This document shows positions 16,685 through 29,487 of a stretch of 64,000 bases of DNA, in pieces. The notes below the pieces were generated by a model. The model did not search any database. It saw only the letters and a list, made by a program, of their open reading frames with translations, and was not told the origin of the DNA. Origin of the DNA: Desulfomicrobium apsheronum (GTDB lineage Bacteria; Desulfobacterota; Desulfovibrionia; Desulfovibrionales; Desulfomicrobiaceae). Position numbers and translations under genes: made by a program. Within the stretch, counting starts at the first letter, position 1, and each line of letters opens with the position of its first letter. The stretch spans positions 1 to 64,000 of the forward strand of contig NZ_FORX01000013.1 of the NCBI RefSeq assembly GCF_900114115.1. The letters are read 5' to 3'.

Positions 16685-18073
16685 CTAGCCTCCGATGATT
16701 TTGCCGGGATTGAGCAGGTAATTGGGATCCACTGCTTTCTTGAGCCTGCGCGAGTAAATGATGGTCGCCTTGGAAGTTTCCTTCTCCAGCCACTTGGACT
16801 TGGCCGTACCGATGCCGTGCTCGCCGGACAGGGTGCCACCAAGGGACAGGGCCACGTCGAAGATCTCGTCAACGGCCTGCTCCACGCGATGGAATTCTTC
16901 CTTGTCGCGCCTGTCGGTCAGGATGGTCGGATGCAGATTGCCGTCACCGGCATGGCCGAAGGTGCCGATCTGCAGCTTGTACTTGGCGCCGATGTTGTTG
17001 ATGGCCGTGATCATGGCCGGAATCTGGCTGCGCGGCACGGTGGCGTCTTCGAGCACGGTGGTCGGACGGGCGCGCGCCAGGGCAGGCAACGCGTTGCGGC
17101 GGGCTTCCCAGAGCTTGTTCTTCTCGGCGGCGTCCTTGGCCATCTGAACGCGTTTGGCGCCGTGCTTCTTGCAGATATCAAGAACCTTTTGAGCGTCGTC
17201 CTCGACCAGGGCGATGTGGCCGCCGTCGACCTCGATCAGCAGAATGGCGGCGGCGTCACGCGGCAGGCCGGCCTTGGTGAAATCCTCGACGTAGTTGATG
17301 GTCGCGTTGTCGAGCAGTTCCAGGGTGCAGGGGACGATCTTGTTGGCGATGATGGCAGCGACGGTCTCGGAAGCCTTGGCGATGTCGTCGAATTCGGCGA
17401 GCATGGCCTTGGAGGCGACTGGCGGCGGAACGAGCTTCAGGATGATCTCGTCGAAAACGCCAAGGGTCCCTTCGGAACCGACCATGAGCTGGGCGATATT
17501 GAGGCCTGTTACGCATTTGACGGTCTTGCCGCCGGACTTGATGTATTCGCCCTCGGCGTTCCAGAAATTGACGCCCATGACGTAGTCTTTGGTCACGCCG
17601 TACTTGAGGCCGCGCAGGCCGCCTGCGTTCTCGGCGACGTTGCCGCCCAGGGTGGACACGGCCTGTGAGCCCGGATCGGGCGGATAGAAAAGGCCACGCT
17701 TGGCCACTTCGGCCGCGAACTTGGCGGTAACTGCGCCGGGCTGGACCACGGCGTAGAGGTCCTGTTCGTTGATTTCCAAAATTTTGTTGAGACCGTTGGT
17801 CAGGATGACGACGCCATGTTCCTTGGTGGGGATGGTGCCGCCGCTCAGATTGGTACCGGCGCCGCGAACGGTCATGGGCAGCTTGTTCTCGTTGCACAGG
17901 GCCACGGTTCTGCCCAGCTGCTCGCTGTTTGTCGGACGCAGGACCAGCTCGGGGATGACCGCGTCAAGCACTGCGGCATCATAGGAATAGGAGTGCCGGT
18001 CGGACTCGCTATCGAGGACATTATCTTTGCCCAGCAGGGTCTTGAACTCAGTGAGCAGACTCGTCGATATCAT
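16685..18073 (-). CDS. FAD-linked D-lactate/glycolate dehydrogenase subunit (GlcD type)
   Basis: A 462-residue flavoprotein: N-terminal FAD-binding type 4 domain (about 35-215, with RGAGTNLSGG and VSTLGGNVAENAGG) and C-terminal FAD-oxidase domain with GTFGHAGDGNLHPT near residue 370 and GEHGIGTAK near the end. It should oxidise D-lactate (or glycolate) to the 2-oxo acid and pass electrons to the Fe-S subunit. AAGGAGAG lies before the ATG. Gene order favours lactate as substrate; the stereospecificity is inferred from the D. vulgaris counterpart. Confidence 0.92.
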   Translation of the reverse strand: MISTSLLTEFKTLLGKDNVLDSESDRHSYSYDAAVLDAVIPELVLRPTNSEQLGRTVALCNENKLPMTVRGAGTNLSGGTIPTKEHGVVILTNGLNKILEINEQDLYAVVQPGAVTAKFAAEVAKRGLFYPPDPGSQAVSTLGGNVAENAGGLRGLKYGVTKDYVMGVNFWNAEGEYIKSGGKTVKCVTGLNIAQLMVGSEGTLGVFDEIILKLVPPPVASKAMLAEFDDIAKASETVAAIIANKIVPCTLELLDNATINYVEDFTKAGLPRDAAAILLIEVDGGHIALVEDDAQKVLDICKKHGAKRVQMAKDAAEKNKLWEARRNALPALARARPTTVLEDATVPRSQIPAMITAINNIGAKYKLQIGTFGHAGDGNLHPTILTDRRDKEEFHRVEQAVDEIFDVALSLGGTLSGEHGIGTAKSKWLEKETSKATIIYSRRLKKAVDPNYLLNPGKIIGG

Positions 18074-18115
18074 TATTCTCTCCTTGCGTGAGATTCTTAT
18101 GGATTCTCATTAAAT

Positions 18116-18152
18116 GCGGTCCCGAAAGCCTTGCGCGAACCTTCGGGACCGC
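18116..18152 (-). other. Intercistronic hairpin between lctP and glcD
   Basis: 12-bp near-perfect inverted repeat (GCGGTCCCGAA... with ...TTCGGGACCGC; 18116-18127 with 18141-18152), 8 bp after the lactate permease stop. There is no T-run on the minus-strand side, so it is more likely an mRNA stability or processing element than a full terminator. Confidence 0.6.
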
Positions 18153-18160
18153 CAGGTAAC

Positions 18161-19873
18161 TTAGAACAGATGCGGCAGGAAGACGAAGCTCATCAAACTG
18201 GCAACGATGCCTACGACAATGCCGTAGATCAGGAAGGGCCAGAAGGTGCGCTTCAGGATCATGCCTTCGCGGCCGATGAGGCCGGTCACGGCGCAGACAG
18301 CCACGATGTTGTGGATGCAGACCATGTTGCCCATGCCGCCACCGACGACCTGAGCGGCGACGATGATCTGACGGGGCAGTTCAAGCTGCTGAGCGACGCC
18401 CCACTGGAATTCAGCGAACAGAAGGTCGGAGACCGTGTTCGATCCGGTGATGAACGCTCCCAGACCGCCTACAAAAGAAGCCAGCATCGGCCAGGCGTTG
18501 CCAGCCATGGCGGCAACAGTCTTGGCCATGGCCAGGGGCATGGAGGGATAGCTGTTGGGGTTCAGGGCGATATCGGCCACACCGGAACCGCGGAAGATGG
18601 AAACCAGGGCCACTGCGGCGAAGAGCGCGATGGTCGGGGCCTTCATCTTGAAAAAGGACTCAGTCCAGGCCTGCTTGACGGCGGAACCCTTCATGCCGTG
18701 GATCAGGATGGTCAGCAATGCGACCAGCATGAAAGGAATGGTGCCGGGCAGGTACAGGTACTGGATGGATGCGGAAACACCCTCGTAACCAAGGATGTGG
18801 TTGAAGGGAATCTTCTGGGCGGCCAGGATGCCCTTGAGGCCCAGTTCGGGGATACGGGTCACGACCAGGATGGCGCCGATCAGGATGTAGGGCAGCCATG
18901 CCTTGAACTGACTCATGTGGGGCTTGAATTCAGTGTTGGTGCTGGTGGCGATGGTGCCGGTCCATTCAGCGTCCCATGTGGACTGAGGACCGAAATCCCA
19001 GCTTTCCTTGGGCACGCAGAATCCAGCCTTGGCGCCGGCGACGATGATGCCGAGACCGACAAGACCACCGATCAGGGACGGGAATTCAGGGCCGACCAGC
19101 CATGCAAAGATCAGGTAAGGTACAAGGAAGGCCACGGACGCGAAAACACAGAACTGCCAGGCAGCAAAGCCTTCGCTCCAGGACTTGTTCTTGCCGAAGA
19201 AGCGGGTCAAAAAGCCGAGCATGAAGATGGGCAGAATGAAAATCATAGGGCCATGCATGACGGTCGCCCACTGGCCGATGACCTTACAGAAGGTGCCGAA
19301 ATCGGCAAAATTCAGACCGACCACACCGGAAGTGACAGTCATTTCGACCAACTGCTTGAGCGGAGTCAGGCCGAGTAAAACAGGCGTTCCGACCGCGCCG
19401 AAAGATACGGGGAAGGAGTTGAAGACCAGACAGATGACTGCGGCGGCCAGGGGCGGGAAGCCCAGGGACAGGAGCAGCGGAGCGGCCAACGCGGCGGGCG
19501 TGCCGAATCCGGCCGCACCTTCGATGAAGGCCGCGAACATGAAGCCGATGATGATGGCCTGGATACGTTTGTCACGGCTGATGCCCTGCATGCCGTACTG
19601 AATGGTTTCCATGCCGCCTGAATATTGCAGTGTGTACAGAATGATGATCGCGCCAAAGACGATGATCAAAACGCCGATGGCGACCACGATACCCTGAAGC
19701 GACAGAGCCGCGACATAGCCTACCGGCAGATTCCAGGCGAGAATTGCGCCAAGGGCACACACAAGCCACGCAAGGGGCATGGCTTTGGTAGACGGCCAGC
19801 GCATGCCGACCATCAAGACAAGAGCCACCAAAATGGGCAACAGAGCCACCATTGCCAAAGCAGTAATTGACAT
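18161..19873 (-). CDS. lctP: L-lactate permease family transporter
   Basis: A 570-residue, very hydrophobic protein of the LctP family with about 12-14 membrane segments from residue 1 on. Family-like stretches include [19 protein letters not shown] and [19 protein letters not shown]. It should import lactate, with protons, across the inner membrane. GGAGGGAG lies 4-5 nt before the ATG at 19873, which is chosen over an upstream in-frame start. It sits between por and the lactate dehydrogenase genes, giving uptake, oxidation to pyruvate and oxidation to acetyl-CoA in one unit. Confidence 0.95.
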   Translation of the reverse strand: MSITALAMVALLPILVALVLMVGMRWPSTKAMPLAWLVCALGAILAWNLPVGYVAALSLQGIVVAIGVLIIVFGAIIILYTLQYSGGMETIQYGMQGISRDKRIQAIIIGFMFAAFIEGAAGFGTPAALAAPLLLSLGFPPLAAAVICLVFNSFPVSFGAVGTPVLLGLTPLKQLVEMTVTSGVVGLNFADFGTFCKVIGQWATVMHGPMIFILPIFMLGFLTRFFGKNKSWSEGFAAWQFCVFASVAFLVPYLIFAWLVGPEFPSLIGGLVGLGIIVAGAKAGFCVPKESWDFGPQSTWDAEWTGTIATSTNTEFKPHMSQFKAWLPYILIGAILVVTRIPELGLKGILAAQKIPFNHILGYEGVSASIQYLYLPGTIPFMLVALLTILIHGMKGSAVKQAWTESFFKMKAPTIALFAAVALVSIFRGSGVADIALNPNSYPSMPLAMAKTVAAMAGNAWPMLASFVGGLGAFITGSNTVSDLLFAEFQWGVAQQLELPRQIIVAAQVVGGGMGNMVCIHNIVAVCAVTGLIGREGMILKRTFWPFLIYGIVVGIVASLMSFVFLPHLF

Positions 19874-19904
19874 ATCTCCCTCCAATAAAACTGATGAATG
19901 GACC

Positions 19905-19940
19905 GCCGGTCCGAAAGGGACCCCACCCTCTCGGACCGGC
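19905..19940 (-). other. Intercistronic hairpin between por and lctP
   Basis: 15-bp stem with one mismatch (19905-19919 with 19926-19940, 6-nt loop) in the 80-bp gap after por. No T-run follows on the minus strand. It probably protects the 3' end of the por message or limits read-through, allowing more POR than permease. Confidence 0.6.
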
Positions 19941-19953
19941 AGCTTGCCTTTAC

Positions 19954-23658
<3,705 letters not shown>

Positions 23659-23670
23659 TCAGATCGCTTT

Positions 23671-23687
23671 AAACAAGTTTTGTGCCA
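23671..23687 (-). promoter_or_regulatory. Sigma-54 promoter of por
   Basis: Minus-strand TGGCAC-AAAAC-TTGT: the -24 GG and the -12 element are exactly 10 nt apart, with GT instead of the consensus GC at -12. The predicted transcription start is near 23660, about 60 nt before the por start codon. A sigma-54 activator gene lies next door. Confidence 0.7.
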
Positions 23688-23770
23688 CATAACCAAAAAC
23701 ACCTAAACAACTGAAATAAAAAAAACTTATGAGACAGTGATCGTATTTGTCATAGCCCCCCTTCCGGTTT

Positions 23771-24058
23771 GTCTGAAAAAAAAGACAATATGTATTTTTC
23801 CTTGGAAATAGCACGTTAGTTCGGGAATGCAAACATACAACTTCAATCCGGTTAACGCGCTTAATTGGCTGGTTAATGGTCAAAAACGCACTTTTGGACA
23901 GGCGTCCGTTTTTTCGGACAAAAGTTTCGACAACTTCCTCAAATAATCTCCGACAAAGGAAGATTGACGCTCAACCCCGAAAATCCCCATGCCCGCCGGG
24001 CCCTGTCAGACGCGCAGCATTAATGATCAGAGCCAAGCCGCCGTCCGATTTTCCGGAC
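23771..24058. promoter_or_regulatory. Three spaced palindromes upstream of por, likely activator sites
   Basis: Two perfect 16-bp palindromes of the form GTCCG-N6-CGGAC, at 23904-23919 and 24043-24058, and a weaker 16-bp copy, GTCTG-N6-AAGAC, at 23771-23786. They lie about 110, 250 and 390 bp upstream of the predicted por start, as expected for enhancer sites of a sigma-54 activator. The LurR-like regulator encoded at 24642-26042 is the natural candidate to bind them. Confidence 0.65.
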
Positions 24059-24174
24059 ACGAATTGATCCCGAAAGTGTAATACAATTTGGTTGACTAAA
24101 CAACCATTTTTCTTCAGTCTCGCTTCAGATTCGCCCTGCGGGACCTTGAACGACCAATCCCATGGACCAGCGAA

Positions 24175-24231
24175 TGTTTCAAATTTGCAATAATCGTATC
24201 ATCCTGACGCGCCCGGTGTTTCAAATTTGCA
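24175..24231 (+). repeat. Two direct 15-bp repeats
   Basis: TGTTTCAAATTTGCA occurs at 24175-24189 and 24217-24231, identical and 42 bp apart (about four helical turns), on the same face of the DNA. They lie 125-180 bp upstream of the sigma-54 promoter of the small gene at 24442 and may be a second type of regulator site. Confidence 0.55.
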
Positions 24232-24355
24232 CAAAAATTCTTATGAAATATTGCATCCCGGGAGCGAAATCAAAAATAACATCCGCGACAATATCCTGAA
24301 AAAACAGCTTTATTTGGATGTCACGGAAGAATGATACGCGATACCGTAAAGTCGT

Positions 24356-24371
24356 TGGCAGCAATTTTGCA
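24356..24371 (+). promoter_or_regulatory. Sigma-54 promoter of the 67-residue protein gene
   Basis: TGGCAG-CAATT-TTGCA: GG and GC are 10 nt apart and the -12 box is perfect. The predicted start is near 24382, about 60 nt before the ATG at 24442. It faces away from the por promoter, so the control region is divergent. Confidence 0.75.
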
Positions 24372-24441
24372 CAAAAAATGAAACAGGCGGCTTGCCATGA
24401 AGGCAAAAGCTGCTTTATATATGGTTATCTGGAGGTTTAAC

Positions 24442-24645
24442 ATGAAAGGAAAAAGCATAACAAAAAATGGCGTGATTCGAGGATTGTCGCGAAACGAAAC
24501 AATGCAGCTGTCACAACTGCTGACCTCGATGCAAAAACAGCGCATCAACGACGGCGACAGCGTCTTGGTCAAGACTGAATATATCGTTGATTCCTGGAAA
24601 GAATACTGGCTCGGCAAAGAGCAGGACGAAGAACAGGATTATTAG
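24442..24645 (+). CDS. Small conserved-looking protein of unknown function
   Basis: A 67-residue soluble protein with no signal peptide or membrane segment, starting MKGKSITKNGVIRGLSRNET and ending in an acidic EQDEEQDY tail. Family not recognised. The start is set by GGAGG 7 nt upstream of the ATG; an in-frame ATG 15 codons earlier has no such site. It has its own sigma-54 promoter and converges on lurR with a 4-nt overlap of the 3' ends. Co-control with the lactate operon is likely, but its role is unknown. Confidence 0.75.
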   Translation: MKGKSITKNGVIRGLSRNETMQLSQLLTSMQKQRINDGDSVLVKTEYIVDSWKEYWLGKEQDEEQDY

Positions 24646-26042
24646 GCTTCGATATCGTGCTTTTTGAGCATGGCATAAAGGTGCGACCGTGAAAGCCCCG
24701 AGACTGCCAGCATCTTCTGAATATCCTTGCCGTGGCTGCCCACGAGCCTGAGCAGATATTCCCTCTCTTTGGACGTTTTGAAGTCCTTCAATGTGGGCAG
24801 GGCCTCCTCCACTTCCTCTAGCGCTTCCTCCGGCCCCGCTTCCCCATCCGCTCTTACCTTGCCCAATATGGTCTTGGCGACCCGAATGCGCACCGCCTGA
24901 GGCAGGTGCTGGGCATAGACCGTTTTCTCGGCTCCCGACAGCACAAAGGCCTGTTCAATGGTATTGAAAAGCTCGCGCACGTTGCCGGGCCAATCGTAAC
25001 GCTTGAGCATCTCGACCAGTTCCGGATCCATCTCCTTGATCGGAATGTTGCGTTGCCGGCACAATTTGTCGATATGGTGACGGGCCAGAATGATCACGTC
25101 CTCCTCGCGATCACGCAGGGCGGGCAGATGCAACTGGATGGTATTGATGCGATAGAAGAGGTCCTGTCTGAACTCACCGGCCTTGACCATGGCCGCAAGG
25201 TCCCGGTTGGTGGCCGAGATGAGCCTGAAATCACTCTCCAGTTCCTGATTCGACCCCACCGGCCTGAAGCTGTGCTCCTGCAGGACGCGCAGGAAGGTCT
25301 TCTGTGCCGAGAGCGGCAACTCCCCTATTTCATCCAGAAAAAGCGTGCCCTGATCGGCAAGCTTGACCAGTCCTATCCTGTCCCGTGCGGCGCCGGTGAA
25401 GGAGCCCTTGGTATGGCCGAAGAGAATGCTCTCAAGCAGGGACTCGGTCAGGGAAGCGCAATCCACGACCACAAAAGCGCGCTCCGAGCGCAGGCTGTTG
25501 CGGTGGATGGTGCGGGCCAGCAACTCCTTGCCGGTTCCCGTCTCGCCGGTGACCAGCACTGTGGAATCCGATCCACTGGCCTGCGCGATGCGCTCGTAGC
25601 ACTGGCGCATGACGCTGCTCTCCCCCACCACGTCTTTCAGATCCAGGGCCAGGGACTGGCCCATGGCACTTTTCTCCTGACGGTAGGCAAGGGCGCGGTT
25701 CAAGGTTTCCTTGATCTGCTTGATGGGCGAAGGCTTGACCAGATAGTCCCAAACCCCGCCCTGGATGGCCAGTTCGGCACCGTCTGGATCTCCCTGACCG
25801 GTCAACACGATGACGTCGGGAGGAGCCTCGTGGTTGCGAATCTGCCCCAGGGCCTCAAGCCCGTTGCCGTCAGGAAGGCGCACGTCAAGAAAGACCAGAT
25901 CGAACTCCATGCCGGCCAGCCGCGCCAGCCCGTCTTTAAGCGTATGGGCGGCATGACATTCGTGACCAAGGCGAAAAATGAGGCTCTCAAGCGTCTCGCA
26001 AACCTGCGGGTCATCGTCGATAATGAGTATCCTGGCCATCAT
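24642..26042 (-). CDS. Sigma-54-dependent response regulator, LurR-like
   Basis: A 466-residue NtrC-family activator. Receiver domain with acidic pocket (DDD at 9-11), phospho-site D53 and K103; AAA+ domain with Walker A GETGTGKE (166-173), Walker B LFLDE (about 234-238) and a GSFTGA loop (213-218) in place of the usual GAFTGA; C-terminal Fis-type helix-turn-helix (about 425-465). It should activate sigma-54 promoters after phosphorylation by the kinase encoded just upstream (4-nt overlap). Its place beside por matches the D. vulgaris lactate regulator LurR. Likely targets are the promoters at 23.68 and 24.36 kb. Confidence 0.93.
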   Translation of the reverse strand: MMARILIIDDDPQVCETLESLIFRLGHECHAAHTLKDGLARLAGMEFDLVFLDVRLPDGNGLEALGQIRNHEAPPDVIVLTGQGDPDGAELAIQGGVWDYLVKPSPIKQIKETLNRALAYRQEKSAMGQSLALDLKDVVGESSVMRQCYERIAQASGSDSTVLVTGETGTGKELLARTIHRNSLRSERAFVVVDCASLTESLLESILFGHTKGSFTGAARDRIGLVKLADQGTLFLDEIGELPLSAQKTFLRVLQEHSFRPVGSNQELESDFRLISATNRDLAAMVKAGEFRQDLFYRINTIQLHLPALRDREEDVIILARHHIDKLCRQRNIPIKEMDPELVEMLKRYDWPGNVRELFNTIEQAFVLSGAEKTVYAQHLPQAVRIRVAKTILGKVRADGEAGPEEALEEVEEALPTLKDFKTSKEREYLLRLVGSHGKDIQKMLAVSGLSRSHLYAMLKKHDIEA

Positions 26043-29000
26043 ACATCCTTGTCCAGGACATCGCGGATGGCTCGTCCGACCATGTCCCTGTTGTACGGTT
26101 TACCGAGAAAAAACTTGATGTTGTCGGCCTGGCCCAGGAATTCCTCTGCCTGTTTTCTCCCCGACACCATGATCACCGGCAAGTCGGGACGCCGCTCCTG
26201 CAGAATCCCTGCAACATCGAAGCCGTTCATGCCGGGCATGTCGTAGTCGGTAATGACCAGATCAAAGGGCAACTCTTCGTCGCAAATGGCGAAAATGGCT
26301 TCGGCTGGATTCTGAAAGGAATGCACTTCATAGCCGAGCTGCTCAAGAACACGAGGGATGAGCATCAACTGATCCTCGTCGTCCTCGATGAATGCCAGCC
26401 GCTCGTTGCCCATGACCAGGGCACCCGCGCACTCGCCGGGCAGGAGGCACAGGTCGTTCATGGTCGGCAGGAGGATGTCGAAGCGGGTGAATCCGGGGGT
26501 GCTTGAAAGCCTGATTTCCCCGCCGTGGTTGCGCACTATGCCGTGCACCACGGCCAGTCCGAGGCCCGTGCCCTCGCCCTTGCCCTTGGTGGTGAAAAAG
26601 GGATCGTAGATCTTGTCCTGGATGTTCTCGTCGATGCCCGGACCGTCGTCTTCGATGCACAGCCTGCTGTAGATGCCCGGGGCAAGGTTGCCGAGCTGCG
26701 TGTCGTCGCGGTCCAGCGTCATCCGGCTCAGGTGGATGGAAATATTGCCGCCGCCCTCGCCCAGCGCCTGAAACGCGTTGGTGGCGAGGTTCATGACGAT
26801 CTGATGAACCTGGGTCGGATCGGCAAGGCAAAGCGGCAAGTCATCGTCAATTTCGGACAGGACCGTGATGTTGCGCGGCATGGAGACGCGAATCAGCGCC
26901 ACGGCCTCGCTGACAACCTCGCGCAGGTCCGTGGGCAGAAATCCTTCCTGGGTCGGACGGCTGAAGGTCAGGATCTGCTTGATCAGACCGCTGCCGCGAA
27001 CGGCGGCCTTGAGGGAGCGCTCCAGATCCTTCCAGTTCAGGCTGTCTTCGGGGATATCCTCCATGGCGAGCTCGGTGGAATTCATGATGGATGTCAATAT
27101 ATTATTGAAATCATGAGCGATTCCACCAGCCAAGGTGCCAATTGCCTCCATCTTCTGGGATTGCAGCAGCTGCTTTTCCAGATTCATGGTCTGGGTGATG
27201 TCCTCGGCCGTGCTGAGGATGCCCACCACCTCCCCGCGTGGCCCGTGCAGGGGCACCTTGTTGACCAGCAGCCACATGTTCTCGCCGTCCCGGTTGCGGG
27301 TCTCCAGGCGCAGCCTGAAGCGTGGCCCGTCGGTCTCGACCACTTCCTCGTCGAGCCTGGAAATCTGTTCAACTTCATGGGGATAGCTCACAACCTCGGC
27401 GTACTTTCTGCCATAGATGGCCGAGAGCTCGGTCTGGCCGACATGGGCCAGAAAATTTCGATTCGCGCCGATGATCCTGAGTTCCCGATCCTTCCAGTGC
27501 ACAAGCTGGGGAATGGTATCAAGGACCAGCTGCAACATGGCCTCGGAAGCGGCCAGGGCCAGCTCTGCGGCCTTGCGGTCCGTGATGTCCTCGACGAAAC
27601 CCTCGAAATGACAGAAATCATCGTTGCATCCGCGCACGGCACGGGCGTTCAGATTGGCGGTGATGATATCCCCCGCGCGGGTGCGGAAAAGGACCTCGAA
27701 CTCCACGCTGCCCCTGTTCTGCTGGTACAGGTCGACGACCCTCTTCCGGTCGCTCTGCTGAAAATACAGGGAGGATATATTCGGATTGTCCGCGATCAGA
27801 TCCTCGGGGCTTGGGTACCCGAGCATCCTGGCCAGGGCGGGGTTCGCGACCATCCAGGAGCCGTCGGGGGTGGTCTGAAAAATGCCCAGGGCGGAGTTTT
27901 CGAAGATGGTGCGGTATTTCTCCTCGGCCGCGCGCAGGTCGTCCTCGGCCTTCTTGCGATCCGAAATGTCGTAGATGACGCCCACTATCCCGGCGTTCTC
28001 GCCCTGGGCGTCGGCGTAGGTGGCCTTGTGCAGCACCGCCGAGCGCAAGGAGCCGTCACCGTGCCGGACCTGGGCCTCGTAGGAATCCATGCGCAGGTCG
28101 AGCAGGGGTGCGAAACGCGTCTCGGCCAGGGCCAGTTCCTGGGACTCGAAACCCTTGTCGTGCTCCCAACTCACCCCGAACCAGTGCTCGAACGCCCGAT
28201 TGATGCCGGCGATGGCCCCGCCCCGATCGGTGAAATAGATGGGGATGGGCAAGGTATCCATGAGGGTGCGCAAAAACGAGAGCTGGTTCTTGATCCGCAC
28301 CTCGATCTGCTTGCGTTCCCAGATGTTGATCACCAGCAGGATCAGCACCAGCGACAGGATGACAAGGCTGATGATGATGGTCCAGAACTGGTGCCTGTTG
28401 ATGGAATAGAACGGCGAAGGCTGGTTGATGAGGATGCTCCCCGCGGGCAGGAGCTTCTGATTGATCCCAAGCCGCATGAGCACGCGGTAGTCGAACTTGG
28501 GCGGATCGTCGGGGCTGACGGATATCTCGATGTCGGCCGGGGATTCGCCGTCCAGAATGCGCAGCCCCATCTCGGCCACGGCCTGGCCGTGACTGTAGCC
28601 GCTGATCATCTTTCCGCCCACCATGCCGTGGCCAAGCAGAAACTCCCATGCGCTGTAGAGCGGCACGCTCGTCTCCCGCCAGACGATTTCAAGCAGATCC
28701 TGGGCCGAATACACGGCCTCGCCCACATCCTTGTAAAAAGGGATGAAGAAGAAAATGCTGTCCGGCGAGGCGAAACGCACCTTTGATATCAGTTCGTCGA
28801 GGGTGAACTCGTCCAGAAACTCAACTTCAATTTCAGAGGGCAGGCCGGGAACCTGCGCCCGGACCTGATTGGCGATGGCCACCCCGGTCATGCTCTGATC
28901 GCCGATGACCACCAGGCGTTTCTTGCCCGGATGAAATTTGAGAGCCAGCTCGATGTTCCACGGGACTTCGAATTCTTCCAGCACTCCGGTCATGCGTGAG

Positions 29001-29248
29001 CGCATGGGCACCTCTCCGGCCTCCACGTCATTGATCCCGCAAAAAACTATGGGCACTTCGGGAAACAGGTCCTCGCCGTGCTCTGAAATAAACTCATAGG
29101 CATTGTTGTCAGACGTGACTATGAGATCAAAATGTGTCGTCTTGAATTTGAATTTATAATAATTAAAGAGTATTTCATTTATCTTCTCTCCAGAATATCT
29201 TTTGGAATCCATATATTCTATCTGAAGATATATATTGAATGCGGACAT
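26039..29248 (-). CDS. Hybrid sensor histidine kinase, LurS-like, N-terminus apparently incomplete
   Basis: From the ATG at 29248: a 1069-residue kinase with an ABC-substrate-binding-like sensor region (1-275), one membrane segment (288-308), three PAS domains (about 320-690), HisKA with AGGIAHDFNNIL, HATPase (GTGLGLAVVHGI) and a C-terminal receiver (ITDYDMPGMNG). Related sensors begin with a signal peptide and about 45 further residues before the EYMD segment. Here that part is not found in any frame: the frame stays open to 29560, but that stretch is antisense to a small gene and its terminator. The first kilobase is unusually AT-rich at its 5' end. The start is uncertain. Confidence 0.85.
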   Translation of the reverse strand: MSAFNIYLQIEYMDSKRYSGEKINEILFNYYKFKFKTTHFDLIVTSDNNAYEFISEHGEDLFPEVPIVFCGINDVEAGEVPMRSRMTGVLEEFEVPWNIELALKFHPGKKRLVVIGDQSMTGVAIANQVRAQVPGLPSEIEVEFLDEFTLDELISKVRFASPDSIFFFIPFYKDVGEAVYSAQDLLEIVWRETSVPLYSAWEFLLGHGMVGGKMISGYSHGQAVAEMGLRILDGESPADIEISVSPDDPPKFDYRVLMRLGINQKLLPAGSILINQPSPFYSINRHQFWTIIISLVILSLVLILLVINIWERKQIEVRIKNQLSFLRTLMDTLPIPIYFTDRGGAIAGINRAFEHWFGVSWEHDKGFESQELALAETRFAPLLDLRMDSYEAQVRHGDGSLRSAVLHKATYADAQGENAGIVGVIYDISDRKKAEDDLRAAEEKYRTIFENSALGIFQTTPDGSWMVANPALARMLGYPSPEDLIADNPNISSLYFQQSDRKRVVDLYQQNRGSVEFEVLFRTRAGDIITANLNARAVRGCNDDFCHFEGFVEDITDRKAAELALAASEAMLQLVLDTIPQLVHWKDRELRIIGANRNFLAHVGQTELSAIYGRKYAEVVSYPHEVEQISRLDEEVVETDGPRFRLRLETRNRDGENMWLLVNKVPLHGPRGEVVGILSTAEDITQTMNLEKQLLQSQKMEAIGTLAGGIAHDFNNILTSIMNSTELAMEDIPEDSLNWKDLERSLKAAVRGSGLIKQILTFSRPTQEGFLPTDLREVVSEAVALIRVSMPRNITVLSEIDDDLPLCLADPTQVHQIVMNLATNAFQALGEGGGNISIHLSRMTLDRDDTQLGNLAPGIYSRLCIEDDGPGIDENIQDKIYDPFFTTKGKGEGTGLGLAVVHGIVRNHGGEIRLSSTPGFTRFDILLPTMNDLCLLPGECAGALVMGNERLAFIEDDEDQLMLIPRVLEQLGYEVHSFQNPAEAIFAICDEELPFDLVITDYDMPGMNGFDVAGILQERRPDLPVIMVSGRKQAEEFLGQADNIKFFLGKPYNRDMVGRAIRDVLDKDV

Positions 29249-29269
29249 TTCATCATAACCCAGGAAGCG

Positions 29270-29440
29270 ATGGGCATCATGCTGACCAAGATCGAACAGC
29301 TGTCGCAAAAAGCCACCATATCCTATCACAGGTGCAGATGGCCCAAGTCCCAGCTTCTCGACGAACAGGCCCAGCAGGATGTCGAAATTCAGGTCGCCGC
29401 GGAACTCGTGGAAACAATCAACAAAAGTTCGCGTAAATAG
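29270..29440 (+). CDS. Possible small protein of 56 residues
   Basis: Starts MGIMLTKIEQLSQ with AGGAAG just upstream of the ATG (a second ATG three codons later is possible), ends ELVETINKSSRK, and is followed after 23 bp by a good terminator. Mixed charged composition, one cysteine, no membrane segment. Family not recognised. It lies head to head with the apparent start of the sensor kinase. The ribosome site and terminator support it; no homology was recognised. Confidence 0.45.
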   Translation: MGIMLTKIEQLSQKATISYHRCRWPKSQLLDEQAQQDVEIQVAAELVETINKSSRK

Positions 29441-29463
29441 CACTTCGCGATTCCATCGAAAAA

Positions 29464-29487
29464 AGCCGCACTTCGCGGCTTTTTTTT
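29464..29487 (+). terminator. Terminator, works in both directions
   Basis: AGCCGC-ACTTC-GCGGCT hairpin (29464-29480) followed by TTTTTTT. On the other strand it is also followed by a T-run. It lies 23 bp after the small gene that ends at 29440. Confidence 0.8.

Noticed and set aside
26525-28786. Plus-strand open frame of 753 codons
   Set aside because: Antisense to the hybrid kinase gene with clear PAS, HisKA and HATPase motifs; no ribosome site or recognisable domain.
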